A DNA stretch of 64,000 nt, from the NCBI GenBank assembly GCA_964019135.1, contig OZ025263.1:19631123-19695122 (forward strand), given 5' to 3'. The DNA comes from Arenicola marina (Eukaryota > Annelida > Polychaeta > Arenicolidae). A program made the position numbers and the translations under genes. This document shows, piece after piece, positions 44,430 through 56,351 of the stretch. Position 1 is the stretch's first letter; every line of letters starts with the position of its first letter. The notes under the pieces were generated by a model. It had not been told where the DNA came from. It did not search any database and saw nothing but the letters and a program-made list of their open reading frames with translations.

Positions 44430-47148
44430 GTGAGCTGGATGTAACTTATAATGGCGGTGAGGGAGGCATTTTATGTTGCTCAATGTCTTCTACACTGTTC
44501 CGTACTTATCGCACAAAAGGAAAAGGCTACAGTCCTGCCTTAACCCTTAATTTTAGGGTTGAGTACTTTATATACACTAAATTTAGGTAGGTTCGTTCGA
44601 ATTAGGAATACAAGGCGTACTAACGGCCGCTGGGTGCGCGCTAGCCGTTCGCCACATCGCCAATGGCGAAAGGAAAATGTATGTGGCGCGAGAATGGCCC
44701 ATGCATGTCGCCACAGCGGCGAAAAAAATGGCCTGGTTTTTGATCAACGATAAAAACGCGATCTCGCGAAACGGATTGTCCGCAGTAATGTGGCTGTCAT
44801 GAGAACAAAGAAACCCCAAGGCTGAACACATATCCAACATTTCCGAATATGACGTATTTCAATGGTACTTATTAGTTATTTTCTGAATGATTAATTGTGG
44901 GTTATGTCTGTTTCCACGCGGAATGAACTTGGCGCTCGCGTTGTCCAAGCAAACGGTGACAACATGATCCGTTGACATCCAGTAAAGCCTGAGATAGCGC
45001 GCTGCCAGATGCTTATACGCACTGAGTGGTGAGGACATTTTTTATAACAAAGATACCCATCAGACCTGACATATTCATGAAGTTAAGCCACAGAACTGAA
45101 TCAAATTTGTATCACTAAGAAATTCTGGTGTACTTCTATCAGCACACAACAGTGTCTATAGCGCGAGTTTGCTGGGAAAAGACAATCCAAGAGGACTTGC
45201 ATAGAAATGTGGCAGAGAAGGCCTGGTCAATGGCAAACAGATTGATGCCCTCTACAAGGGGAAAAATGGGGAAGCGGCTAATGCGGAACTCGCCCTAACC
45301 TAGTAATGAATTAAATGCCCACGTGGGTTTGGAGAGAGATTGGCATTCATAACTAAAAGCGCCATATGAGTGCTCCCCACCATTTAGACTACCCCTTCTA
45401 AGCGTCAACAGTCCTCAGCCGAGCTGGAGACAAGAGTGAAATGGACTAGAATTGTATGCAGAAAGAGTCCAGAATTCAGGTGGAAAGAAGATTCTGATTG
45501 CGATTTTCCTTGCATATCCCCGTGATTTCTGGGTCCGGGGACCTCAACTTTTAACTTCAACTTCTTCAATCATCTGAGACCTTAATCGGACTTGCAAAGA
45601 GGCGGAGGTTGATTATGTTCGAAAAACTGACGACTGGTGGGACTAGGGGCCCGCTACTCTACTTTACAGTCCTTGGCATGCCCTTATTGGACATCCGCTT
45701 GAGGGGGGGGAGGGGTGAGCGGAGGTCCCCCCACCACCCAAAAGGGGCTTTGGTATCGTTGGGCAAGTGCCTTTCAAAGTCCTGTATAAGTGGAGGAGGG
45801 GGGGGGACGCCTAATACAATGTCGGGTTTCCAAAATTTGCACAGGAGGGATATTTTTTTCCCCTATTGACCAGTTCTATGTCGCCGCCGACAGATGGCTA
45901 AGTGGCACTATGGATGCAAAATTTTCGGAGAGAGAGAAGTTTTAAAACATCAGGTCAATGTTTTTTGTCAGAAATGTATGCTATCTCAGGCATTACGCTC
46001 CTAGGGACCCCACCATGGCATAATAGCCCCCCCCCCGGGTATTCATCACTTCACTCGTCCACGTGGTATTGTATATCCTTAATGGATCCCATGATGCATT
46101 CCGCAAGAAAGTGTGATTTGGCTTATGAACACAATGTTTTGGGAAGGGGAAAATGCAACATATATGTGGCTAATGAGAGCTGTGTGTGGCTAAAGAAAAT
46201 TGAAGGTGTTTAGCCACAGTGGCTAATTGAAATGACTTGTTAGAGCACACCCAGACGGGTGACACAGGTCAACAGGTCCTGGGTTCGAATCCGGGCCCAG
46301 GTACCTAATCTGGGGCGTGTTCGATCAATTAATTCTTCATCGGCCCGGGCGGTTACTTGGCCTCGTTTACCCCTTGTGTGCGCAAAAAAACACCAATTCG
46401 TTTCATACTCTTTGTCGAGAAATTGCCAATGTAAGGTCGAATTGTCTTTCTGATTCATTTTCTGTGGACGGTGTCGATTTATTCCCGATAACTTTTCCTG
46501 AGGTATGCACTGTACGTATTTCTTACGGCTCACATGTTGGCAGCACATTTGAGCTCCTTTTCAAATGCCCCAAAAATGGTCCAAATGTTTTAAAATGAAA
46601 CCAAAACATCACTTTTCCTTAACAGTTTGCCTTTATTTGCACGTTTCGGTGGCCAAAACTATGTGTCCATGAGTCTGTACCGTTCGTATGATCACCTAAT
46701 GCTGCAGTCATCATACACATTGGTTTTAGCTGCAGAATCCAGCGCTTTAATGGGTTGATGAGAAATCGTTTAGAACCCTGAGTTACTGTCGTGACAACAG
46801 TGTCTTTGTGCCGAATGAAGAGCGAATTCTGTCTCTATCTCCTGCATGTATTCCATCGTTGGAGCACGGGTGCCTCTAGTGTTGGCTAATGGCCGCATAT
46901 TTATTGACGTTCTGTGTAATTCAGATTATATTCATGGTCTGTGGCCAATACTTATGGTGGAGAGGTGGTCAATAATTAATGAGCCAGGGCCCATCATCTG
47001 TGTTCTGCTAGACGTTGATGACCAATGTTGTCGTTTAGCAGGGATAACGGGGCACTCGTTATATTGTACCCCCCCCCCCTCCCGCAACCCGTCCCCCCGT
47101 GAGCTCCTTAATAAGAGCCTCGTTCTTGTTGCACCTCCATTACCCATG
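44430..47148. other. WDSUB1-like intron 1, first unique segment
   Basis: This intronic DNA begins at the GTGAGC donor. I see no exon. Notable items are a palindrome-rich patch at 44,630-44,730 with several GGCGAA/TTCGCC pairs, G-rich runs at 45,700-45,720 and 45,795-45,807, C-rich runs at 46,028 and 47,071, and the tRNA-like segment listed separately. Open frames reach at most 128 codons and match nothing known. Confidence 0.55.
46210..46300 (+). mobile_element. tRNA-derived SINE head or tRNA pseudogene
   Basis: A perfect RNA polymerase III B box (GGTTCGAATCC, 46,282-46,292) is preceded by an A-box-like TGGCTAATTGA (46,220-46,230), a TTAGAGCAC D-arm end and a hairpin CACCCAGACGGGTG in the anticodon-arm position. 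The A-to-B spacing (about 50 bp) exceeds that of a normal tRNA, so this is not a functional tRNA. A SINE is the likeliest origin. I cannot define its 3' end or target duplication. Confidence 0.5.
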
Positions 47149-49268
47149 CACCCCAGCCCCACTGGTACCGCCAGGGTGTTTGCTGACTGCCACCACCCCC
47201 AGCCCCACTGGTACCGCCAGGGTGTTTGCTGACTCCCACCACCCCCAGCCCCACTGGTACCGCCAGGGTGTTTGCTGACTGCCACCACCCCCAGCCCCAC
47301 TGGTACCGCCAGGGGATTTGCTGGCTCTCACCACCCCCAGCCCCACTGGTACCGCCAGGGTGTTTGCTGACTCCCACCACCCCCAGCCCCACTGGTACCG
47401 CCAGGGTGTTTGCTGGCTCTCACCACCCCCAGCCCCACTGGTACCGCCAGGGTGTTTGCTGACTCCCACTACCCCCAGCCCCACTGGTACCGCCAGGGGA
47501 TTTGCTGGCTCTCACCACCCCCAGCCCCACTGGTACCGCCAGGGTGTTTGCTGGCTCTCACCACCCCCAGCCCCACTGGTACCGCCAGGGTGTTTGCTGG
47601 CTCTCACCACCCCCAGCCCCACTGGTACCGCCAGGGTGTTTGCTGACTCCCACCACCCCCAGCCCCACTGGTACCGCCAGGGGATTTGCTGGCTCTCACC
47701 ACCCCCAGCCCCACTGGTACCGCCAGGGTGTTTGCTGACTCTCACCACCCCCAGCCCCACTGGTACCGCCAGGGTGTTTGCTGACTCTCACCACCCCCAG
47801 CCCCACTGGTACCGCCAGGGTGCTTGCTGGCTCTCACCACCCCCAGCCCCACTGGTACCGCCAGGGTGTTTGCTGGCTCTCACCACCCCCAGCCCCACTG
47901 GTACCGCCAGGGTGTTTGCTGGCTCTCACCACCCCCAGCCCCACTGGTACCGCCAGGGTGTTTGCTGACTCCCACCACCCCCAGCCCCACTGGTACCGCC
48001 AGGGGATTTGCTGGCTCTCACCACCCCCAGCCCCACTGGTACCGCCAGGGTGTTTGCTGACTCCCACCACCCCCAGCCCCACTGGTACCGCCAGGGTGTT
48101 TGCTGACTCTCACCACCCCCAGCCCCACTGGTACCGCCAGGGTGTTTGCTGGCTCTCACCACCCCCAGCCCCACTGGTACCGCCAGGGTGTTTGCTGACT
48201 CCCACCACCCCCAGCCCCACTGGTACCGCCAGGGGATTTGCTGGCTCTCACCACCCCCAGCCCCACTGGTACCGCCAGGGTGTTTGCTGACTCCCACCAC
48301 CCCCAGCCCCACTGGTACCGCCAGGGTGTTTGCTGACTCTCACCACCCCCAGCCCCACTGGTACCGCCAGGGTGTTTGCTGGCTCTCACCACCCCCAGCC
48401 CCACTGGTACCGCCAGGGTGTTTGCTGGCTCTCACCACCCCCAGCCCCACTGGTACCGCCAGGGTGTTTGCTGACTCCCACCACCCCCAGCCCCACTGGT
48501 ACCGCCAGGGGATTTGCTGACTCCCACCACCCCCAGCCCCACTGGTACCGCCAGGGTGTTTGCTGGCTCTCACCACCCCCAGCCCCACTGGTACCGCCAG
48601 GGTGTTTGCTGACTCCCACCACCCCCAGCCCCACTGGTACCGCCAGGGTGTTTGCTGACTCCCACCACCCCCAGCCCCACTGGTACCGCCAGGGTGTTTG
48701 CTGACTCCCACCACCCCCAGCCCCACTGGTACCGCCAGGGTGTTTGCTGACTCTCACCACCCCCAGCCCCACTGGTACCGCCAGGGTGTTTGCTGGCTCT
48801 CACCACCCCCAGCCCCACTGGTACCGCCAGGGTGTTTGCTGGCTCTCACCACCCCCAGCCCCACTGGTACCGCCAGGGTGTTTGCTGACTCCCACCACCC
48901 CCAGCCCCACTGGTACCGCCAGGGGATTTGCTGACTCCCACCACCGCCAGCCCCACTGGTACCGCCAGGGTGTTTGCTGGCTCTCACCACCCCCAGCCCC
49001 ACTGGTACCGCCAGGGTGTTTGCTGACTCCCACCACCCCCAGCCCCACTGGTACCGCCAGGGTGTTTGCTGACTCCCACCACCCCCAGCCCCACTGGTAC
49101 CGCCAGGGTGTTTGCTGACTCCCACCACCCCCAGCCCCACTGGTACCGCCAGGGTGTTTGCTGACTCCCACCACCCCCAGCCCCACTGGTACCGCCAGGG
49201 GATTTGCTGACTCCCACCACCCCCAGCCCCACTGGTACCGCCAGGGTGTTTGCTGGCTCTCACCACCC
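47149..49268. repeat. 46-bp minisatellite in intron 1
   Basis: About 46 head-to-tail copies of a 46-bp unit contain CCCCACTGGTACCGCCAGGG and TTTGCTGACTCCCACCACCC. Two sites alternate between fixed states: GACTCCCACC versus GGCTCTCACC, and GGGTGTTT versus GGGGATTT. These variants form a higher-order pattern: 48,330-48,704 and 48,744-49,118 are nearly identical at an offset of 414 bp, nine units. The array ends cleanly at about 49,268. Open frames on both strands are repeat artefacts. Confidence 0.95.
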
Positions 49269-50273
49269 CTTGTCACACCACCGACATCGCCATTACTCAA
49301 GTCAAGTCAATATTCTGTTATTTAAATTCAAGTGAATACATAAACAATAACAAGTGGCGTAAAGAAAACAAGGAACAAGAGATTCATTCACATGGTTGGG
49401 AGACTCTAGTGAAGACCTGATGGTCGCTGGCAGTAGAGCCACTAATTAGCAAGTCCTCAACAGTTCTCTTTACATGCCACCTCTACCTAAGGTCAATGCT
49501 GTTCTCACCATGGTTGTGGTCATCGTCTAGATTGATGGTCATCCCCATTATTAAGGGTAAGGGCTAGTCATGGGTCGAAAATGAGCCATCGATAGAATTT
49601 GCTTAACCTTAGCATACGGTTAGTATAATATCTTTTTATTTGATTTAAACAATAAGAAGACATGGTCACCGACCTTAAATTTTATCCCCTATCCCCTTAT
49701 CCTCATGATGAAGCAAGCTCTAAACTGGATAAATTATGAACCAATGTCTCAAACATATAAACAAAAAATGTATTATCATTGTTCCGATTGCATACCAACA
49801 CATGTTATTCTGTATAATAGTACTATAAGAAGATTCATGGCACTAAAGGCTTAACCAGTGTTCGGGTTATAACGAGCACGACACAAAGGATCAAGTTGAC
49901 ATTGCTTAGTCACAATGCACAAATATGCTACCCGACTTTAGGGGGTGGGTGTATACAGCCTCCCATAACTTATCAAAGAGGCCACCTATACTTTTTTAGT
50001 TTCCATGTCTCAATATGTATTTCTCGATAACTCTTAACTTGTAGGAAATTCTATAGAGCGGTTTCGTTTGAAAGAGAACAAAATTATCTGACATGTGTTA
50101 TGAAATCTGCCAACCTCCGTTGCGTCATATTCGGGGTTGCCTTATATATGCATAACAGAAGTCAGAACACCCCTTCCTTTACTTGCATAACGAATGGTAA
50201 AACTGGCTGAAGTTTGTGATGAATGTATGTAATGATATTACTACATACTTTCATTGCAAATACTACATTACAA
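49269..50273. other. WDSUB1-like intron 1, unique segment
   Basis: This is A/T-rich intronic DNA between the 46-bp and 14-bp arrays. I find no exon, transposon end or RNA gene. A GTCAAGTCAA-type doublet lies near 49,300. Confidence 0.5.
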
Positions 50274-52192
50274 ATGTCTCGAGTCACATCTCTCGAATCA
50301 CCTCTCGAGTCACATCTTTCGAGTCACATCTCTCGAGTCACATATCTGGAGCCACATCTCTCGAGTCACATCTCTCGAGTCACATCTTTCGAGTCACATC
50401 TCTCGAGTCACATCTCTCGATTCACATCTCCCGGGTCACATCTCTCGAGTCACATCTCTCGAATCACATCTCTCGAGTCACATCTTTCGAGTCACATCTC
50501 TCGAGTCACATCTCTCGAGTCACATCTCTCGATTCACATCTCCCGGGTCACATCTCTCGAGTCACATCTCTCGAGTCACATATCTGGAGCCACATCTCTC
50601 GAGTCACAACTCTCGAGTCACATCTCTCGAATCACATCTCTCGAGTCACATCTCTCGAGTCACATCTCTCGAGTCACATCTTTCGAGTCACATCTCTCGA
50701 GTCATATCTCTCGAGTAACATCTCCCGAGTCACATCTCTCGAGTCACATCTCTCGAGTCACATATCCCGGGTCACATCTCTCGAGTCACATATCTGGAGC
50801 CACATCTCCCGATTCACATCTCTCGAGTCACATCTCTCGATTCACATATCCCGGGTCACATCTCTCGAGTCACATATCTGGAGCCACATCTCTCGAGTCA
50901 CATCTCTCGAGTCACATCTTTCGAGTCACATCTCTCGAGTCATATCTCTCGAGTAACATCTCCCGAGTCACATCTCTCGAGTCACATCTCTCGAGTCACA
51001 TCTCTCGAGTCACATCTCTCGAGTCACATCTCTCGAGTCACATCTCCCGAGTCACGTCTCTCGAGTCACATCTCTCGAGTCATATCTCTCGAGTCACATC
51101 TCTCGAGTCACATCTCTCGAGTCACATCTCTCGAGTCACATCTCCCGAGTCACATCTCCCGAGTCACAACTCTCGAGTCACATCTCTCGAATCACATCTC
51201 TCGAGTCACATATCTCGAGTCACATCTCTCGAGTCACATCTCTCGATTCACATCTCCCGGGTCACATCTCTCGAGTCACATCTCTCGAGTCACATCTCTC
51301 GAGTCACATATCTGGAGCCACATCTCTCGAGTCACATCTCTCGAGTCACATCTCTCGAATCACATCTCTCGATTCACATCTCCCGATTCACATCTCCCGG
51401 GTCACATCTCTCGAGTCACATATCTGGAGCCACATCTCTCGAATCACATCTCTCGAGTCACATATCTGGAGCCACATCTCCCGATTCACATCTCTCGAGT
51501 CACATCTCTCGATTCACATCTCCCGGGTCACATCTCTCGAGTCACATATCTGGAGCCACATCTCTCGAGTCACATCTCTCGAGTCACATCTCTCGAGTCA
51601 CATCTTTCGAGTCACATCTCTCGAGTCATATCTCTCAAGTAACATCTCTCGATTCACATCTCTCGAGTCACATCTCTCGAGTCACATCTCTCGAGTCACA
51701 TCTCCCGAGTCACATCTCTCGAGTCACATCTCTCGAGTCACATCTCTCGAGTCACATCTCTCGAGTCACATCTCCCGAGTCACAACTCTCGAGTCACATC
51801 TCTCGAGTCACATCTCCCGGGTCACATCTCTCGAGTCACATCTCTCGAGTCACATCTCTCGAGTCACATCTCTCGAGTCACATCTCTCGAGTCACATCTC
51901 TCGAGTCACATCTCTCGAGTCACATCTCTCGAGTCACATATCTGGAGCCACATCTCCCGATTCACATCTCTCGAGTCACATCTCTCGATTCACATCTCTC
52001 GATTCACATCTCCCGGGTCACATCTCTCGAGTCACATATCTGGAGCCACATCTCCCGAGTCACATCTCTCGAGTCACATCTCCCGAGTCACAACTCTCGA
52101 GTCACATCTCTCGATTCACATCTCTCGAGTCACATCTCTCGAGTCACATCTCTCGAGTCACATCTCTCGAGTCACATCTCTCGAGTCACATT
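50274..52192. repeat. 14-bp minisatellite (TCTCGAGTCACATC) in intron 1
   Basis: About 137 copies of a 14-bp unit have consensus TCTCGAGTCACATC, most carrying a CTCGAG site. Variants are TTTCGAG, CCCGAG, TCGATTC, CCCGGGTC, and a divergent ATATCTGGAGCCACATC pair that recurs about every 60-350 bp as a higher-order marker. As in the first array, a 14-bp period cycles the frame every three units, giving SHLSSHISRVTSLE-like peptides in all three plus frames and one open frame of 695 codons. The unit sequence is unrelated to the 14-bp unit at 1-25,075. Confidence 0.96.
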
Positions 52193-52854
52193 GCTCCTTC
52201 TCCAAAAATGTTTTTCTCGGATGACCTTTTGGTGTTTTTTAGTTAACCATTTCAATCATAGGATTTGGTCTTTATTCAATGAAATCGCTAAAACTTGTTC
52301 AGGAAAGTAGCAAAGGTCCGACCTGATCATTTCTGGGAGCATTGTACATGAGCGTTGTACGTAAATGATCTAAGATGTCGAGGGGGTGTCCTGTACTCAA
52401 TGAGAATCTCAGTATGGTCGCACGTGTTTTTTTTGTTTATGATAATTTTTCTACCTCTTCACATTCAGCGAGGAAGCTCTGAAATTTATATTTACTTTTC
52501 CCTGGTATTTGGGCATTTAATGAACGTGAGCAATGTAAGCGGGTATGAACAGGTGAACAATCTGAGGTGAAGTTGTTGTGGCGTGTTATGTGTGTAATCC
52601 TGGCTTCACAGTACTAAATGGCAACTAAAGTATTCCGCTGCTTGGCAAGCGAAATATGGATGGGTGGTATTTTACTCTTTGACTTACCCTTCTAGATATC
52701 AAAGTCGATCTATATGTATATTATGACATGCCTGGACATCTTTCCTTATATCTTCCTTTTCACCTTCTTTGTCGTAATTTTTGTTTATCTTGACTTGTCT
52801 CGCCGCGTCTGTCCAAACGTCACGGCGTCCGTTACCAAGACAAAACAGTCGCGG
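52193..52854. other. WDSUB1-like intron 1, unique segment
   Basis: This is mixed-composition intronic sequence between two arrays. I see nothing beyond a T8 run near 52,427 and chance open frames of at most about 70 codons. Confidence 0.5.
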
Positions 52855-53725
52855 TTTGCCTCTTCCCCTGTCTGCTTGCCTCTTCCCCTGTCTGCTTGCC
52901 TCTTCCCCTGTCTGCTTGCCTCTTCCCCTGTCTGCTTGCCTCTTCCCCTGTCTGCTTGCCTCTTCCCCTGTCTGCTTGCTTCTTCCCCTGGCTGCTTGCC
53001 TCTTCCCCTGTCTGCTTGCCTCTTCCCCTGTCTGCTTGCCTCTTCCCCTGTCTGCTTGCCTCTTCCCCTGTCTGCTTGCCTCTTCCCCTGTCTGCTTGCC
53101 TCTTCCCCTGGCTGCTTGCCTCTTTCCCTGTCTGCTTGCCTCTTCCCCTGTCTGCTTGCCTCTTCCCCTGTCTGCTTGCCTCTTCCCCTGTCTGCTTGCC
53201 TCTTCCCCTGTCTGCTTGCCTCTTCCCCTGTCTGCTTGCCTCTTCCCCTGTCTGCTTGCCTCTTCCCCTGTCTGCTTGCCTCTTCCCCTGTCTGCTTGCC
53301 TCTTCCCCTGTCTGCTTGCCTCTTCCCCTGTCTGCTTGCCTCTTCCCCTGTCTGCTTGCCTCTTCCCCTGTCTGCTTGCCTCTTCCCCTGTCTGCTTGCC
53401 TCTTCCCCTGTCTGCTTGCTTCTTCCCCTGGCTGCTTGCCTCTTCCCCTGTCTGCTTGCCTCTTCCCCTGTCTGCTTGCCTCTTCCCCTGTCTGCTTGCC
53501 TCTTCCCCTGTCTGCTTGCCTCTTCCCCTGTCTGCTTGCCTCTTCCCCTGTCTGCTTGCCTCTTCCCCTGGCTGCTTGCCTCTTCCCCTTTCTGCTTGCC
53601 TCTTCCCCTGTCTGCTTGCCTCTTCCCCTGGCTGCTTGCCTCTTCCCCTGGCTGCTTGCCTCTTCCCCTGGCGGCTTGTCTCTTCCCCTTTCTGCTTGCC
53701 TCTGACCTTGTCTGCTTGCCTCTTA
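52855..53725. repeat. 20-bp pyrimidine-rich minisatellite in intron 1
   Basis: About 43 copies of a 20-bp unit (TCTGCTTGCCTCTTCCCCTG) vary little; GGCTGCTTGCC is the main variant and the last three units are degenerate. The period equals 2 modulo 3, so all three plus frames are open and yield Leu/Pro/Cys-rich pseudo-peptides (SACLFPCLLASSPVCLPLPL). The strong pyrimidine bias of one strand and the polypyrimidine-CTTG rhythm resemble repeated weak splice-acceptor tracts. Confidence 0.95.
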
Positions 53726-53799
53726 AATTGGGACGGGTATAGGGGTCAGGGGGGGGGGGCGCTTGCGCTTCGTGAATGTTAATGTTTCACCTCGTGTGG

Positions 53800-53945
53800 A
53801 TGGACAGGTATGAGGTTGGTTGGTTGGTGAGAGGTGGACAGATGGTGGGGCTAGGGGTGGACAGGTATAGGGTGGGAGGAGAGGGGGTGAGGGGTGGAAA
53901 GGTACAGGATGGAGCGTGAGGGGTGGACATGTATGAGATGGGATG
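53800..53945. repeat. Degenerate purine-rich repeats
   Basis: Four to five imperfect copies of a 30-40-bp unit are built on GTGAGGGGTGGACAGGTATG, as in GGGGTGGACAGGTATAGG, GGGGTGGAAAGGTACAGG and GGGGTGGACATGTATGAG. They immediately follow the pyrimidine-rich array and a G10 run at 53,749. Confidence 0.7.
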
Positions 53946-54553
53946 GGGGTGGCTTGCGTTGTGGCTTCCCGCTGCTTTTCCAACAACGAGCCAGTTTAGT
54001 TGGCCTCGTGTGTGATATTCCGTCATGTAGCCAGGTTCTTGTACAGATATATCCTCGGTTTATGGCTATATAGCGATCGCGACCTAGTCCTGTCCGAATA
54101 ACACATTCTCACAGTGGGGTAGGGGGGGGGGCGCAACCCCATAACGTACCCACTGGCCAGGGTGCGGCCAGAGGCGAGGGCCGGGCGGCGAGTTAATCAT
54201 TAGTCAGGAATAAGTTTATTCATATCACTAAGACTGGAACAAATTATTGAGAGACGATAGTAAAATATAGAACTATAGTTGGTTTCGGAAACTCTTTCGA
54301 TTACCTCAGAAGTTATGAACCAGTCCGATCGTTGTCGATTTCATTGAAACCCAGGCAGGCTGCATTCTAGCATAAACACGAATCGGCAGTTTTTGTGTTT
54401 GGAGATTAGGCCATGGCTGTTCCTTTCTACTGAATATATTCAGTGGTGTGTAATAAATAAGATAAAACCCTCGAAAGTGTCAATTCGACGTCCGCAGTGT
54501 TGCGTCCAGGGCGCGGAATCGGGATTCCCGCCCTTTAGGAGGCTGTGGAGCAC
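53946..54553. other. WDSUB1-like intron 1, unique segment
   Basis: There is a G9 run near 54,123 and a short GC-rich patch (54,150-54,190). I see no exon or mobile-element end. Confidence 0.5.
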
Positions 54554-54554
54554 A

Positions 54555-55290
54555 GTTAGGAGTCTAACGCGCCAGCACTCCCGCAAGTTAACATTGTATT
54601 GTTAGGAGTCTAACGCGCCAGCACTCCCGCAAGTTAACATTGTATTGTTAGGAGTCTAACGCGCCAGCACTCCCGCAAGTTAACATTGTATTGTTAGGAG
54701 TCTAACGCGCCAGCACTCCCGCAAGTTAACATTGTATTGTTAGGAGTCTAGCGCGCCAGCACTCCCGCAAGTTAACATTGTATTGTTAGGAGTCTAACGC
54801 GCCAGCACTCCCGCAAGTTAACATTGTATTGTTAGGAGTCTAACGCGCCAGCACTCCCGCAAGTTAACATTGTATTGTTAGGAGTCTAACGCGCCAGCAC
54901 TCCCGCAAGTTAACATTGTATTGTTAGGAGTCTAGCGCGCCAGCACTCCCGCAAGTTAACATTGTATTGTTAGGAGTCTAACGCGCCAGCACTCCCGCAA
55001 GTTAACATTGTATTGTTAGGAGTCTAACGCGCCAGCACTCCCGCAAGTTAACATTGTATTAATAGGAGTCTAACGCGCCAGCACTCCCGCAAGTTAACAT
55101 TGTATTGTTAGGAGTCTAACGCGCCAGCACTCCCGCAAGTTAACATTGTATTAATAGGAGTCTAACGCGCCAGCACTCCCGCAAGTTAACATCGTATTGT
55201 TAGGAGTCTTACGCGCCAGCACTCCCGCAAGTTAACATTGTATTGTTAGGAGTCTAACGCGCCAGCACTCCCGCAAGTTAACATTGTATT
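54555..55290. repeat. Second, unrelated 46-bp minisatellite in intron 1 (16 copies)
   Basis: Exactly 16 copies of a 46-bp unit begin GTTAGGAGTCTAACGCGCCA and end GTTAACATTGTATT. Copies are nearly identical: two carry TCTAGCGCG instead of TCTAACGCG (54,739 and 54,923, four units apart), two begin AATAGG (55,061 and 55,153), one has TCTTACGCG and one ATCGTATT. The first unit starts inside the unique sequence ending CACA at 54,554. The array stops 163 bp before exon 2. Confidence 0.96.
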
Positions 55291-55453
55291 GACGCACTTT
55301 TGAGCACAGGCCGCGGGCCTGGACTATAGAACTATGCCCCTGGCATACCTTGCTTACAGGCCGAACGTGCCCTTGCACTCACATCGAATCCAATCAATAC
55401 CTGCCTTGATTTCTCCCCATAACGTATTCTCTTCTTGACACCCCTTTTTGCAG

Positions 55454-55653
55454 GTCATTTGGAGGTCACGAAGCTTCCGTCGTGTGCCTCACTTTCTCAC
55501 CAGATGGCGCTTTTCTCGTCTCCGGAACGACCAACGGGGACCTGCGCGTCTGGGACGCCATTTACGGCCACAACAAGGAGCTCTACCTCGACCTTGAAGG
55601 CCATGACCTTGGCATGACCTGCTGCCAGTTTTCACCGACTTACGGATCGGCAG
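55454..55653 (+). CDS. WDSUB1: WDSUB1-like WD40 protein, coding exon 2
   Basis: The acceptor CCCCTTTTTGCAG (ending 55,453) opens the exon, and CAG|GTTCGA closes it. Entering in phase 2 from exon 1 gives R-SFGGHEASVVCLTFSPDGAF, then LVSGTTNGDLRVWD (WD repeat 4) and HDLGMTCCQFSPTYGSAG (start of WD repeat 5). The vertebrate protein, as recalled, has ACAFSPNGSFFVTGSSCGDL, TVWDD and KAHDLGITCCDFS at the same place, which is strong support. It ends in phase 1, which fits exon 3. Confidence 0.9.
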
Positions 55654-55911
55654 GTTCGAATATATACCAACCAACAAACATAGATAGAACGGTGGAAAAA
55701 TTGGCGAAAAACTGTTAAATCCAATGAGACGAGATTAACTTTTATCATGACCAGCTGTCGAGCAAAAACGTTGGCGATACATTCGTGGAACCGTTTATTT
55801 AGTTACAATTTGTGGTTATTTTGATTGTAGTAGTAGAGCACTTATTACATGTTATTGAGGATATCATGTGGTCTCTTGAGTAACCAGTGGGTTACCGTCT
55901 GTTTCCTGCAG

Positions 55912-56013
55912 GTCGCCTAGAATCCTCCTCCAGCCAGCTTCTCTTCATGCTCGCTTCTGGCGGCTTCGATAACATCAAGTTGTGGGATCTTCGCGCGCAT
56001 CCTGGCGGCGCAA
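55912..56013 (+). CDS. WDSUB1: WDSUB1-like WD40 protein, coding exon 3
   Basis: The acceptor GTTTCCTGCAG ends at 55,911. Phase 1 from exon 2 gives G-RLESSSSQLLFMLASGGFD then NIKLWDLRAHPGGA, completing WD repeat 5 and matching the FRLASCGQDCQVKIW segment of WDSUB1. The likely donor is GCAA|GTAGGT at 56,014, leaving phase 1; a second GT at 56,019 is an alternative. The remaining WD40 repeats, SAM and U-box exons are not in the window. Confidence 0.85.
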
Positions 56014-56351
56014 GTAGGTCACGAAATAACCTCAAACCCCGCTTATCTTGTTACAGGGACATGTCATGAAATAACCCCAAATCCCGTTTATCTTTGGCGT
56101 TACAGTGACAGATTTTATAAACCACCCAGGCCACACGCTCAGCCGAGTCGTTGGGCTTAAGTTAGGTTTAGCTTAAACGGAGGGAAAAGCATGATGAAAT
56201 AACCTACTGTAGTGAAAATTGTCGTTCGGGTGGACGGGTTCTAACATATCAGTTGTCACCATTCTGCGGGTTCACTGGTCTACATATTGTGCTTTTGTGT
56301 GAGACATTCCTTCACCTAGTGGATTAGGAAAGCCGTCACTACCGGATGGGC
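56014..56351. other. Start of WDSUB1-like intron 3 with a 47-bp doublet
   Basis: Just inside the intron, a segment with GAAATAACC(T/C)CAAA(C/T)CCCG and TTACAG(G/T)GACA occurs twice in tandem (about 56,021-56,067 and 56,068-56,113), with small differences. The copies carry TTACAG acceptor-like ends. The rest of the stretch shows nothing recognisable. Confidence 0.6.

Noticed and set aside
46210-46300. Functional tRNA gene
   Set aside because: The B box is perfect but A-to-B spacing is too long and no acceptor stem closes; a SINE or pseudogene fits better.
47108-49300. Gly/Trp/Ser-rich and Pro/Thr-rich frames on both strands
   Set aside because: They are generated by the 46-bp minisatellite.
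50223-52310. 695-codon Ser/His-rich frame
   Set aside because: An artefact of the 14-bp TCTCGAGTCACATC array; three plus frames encode the same rotated peptide.
52714-53782. Leu/Pro/Cys-rich frames resembling a multi-pass membrane protein
   Set aside because: They result from the 20-bp pyrimidine repeat, with all three frames open and equal.
54555-55290. CRISPR-like array of 46-bp repeats
   Set aside because: There are no unique spacers; units are directly abutting, and the context is an animal intron.
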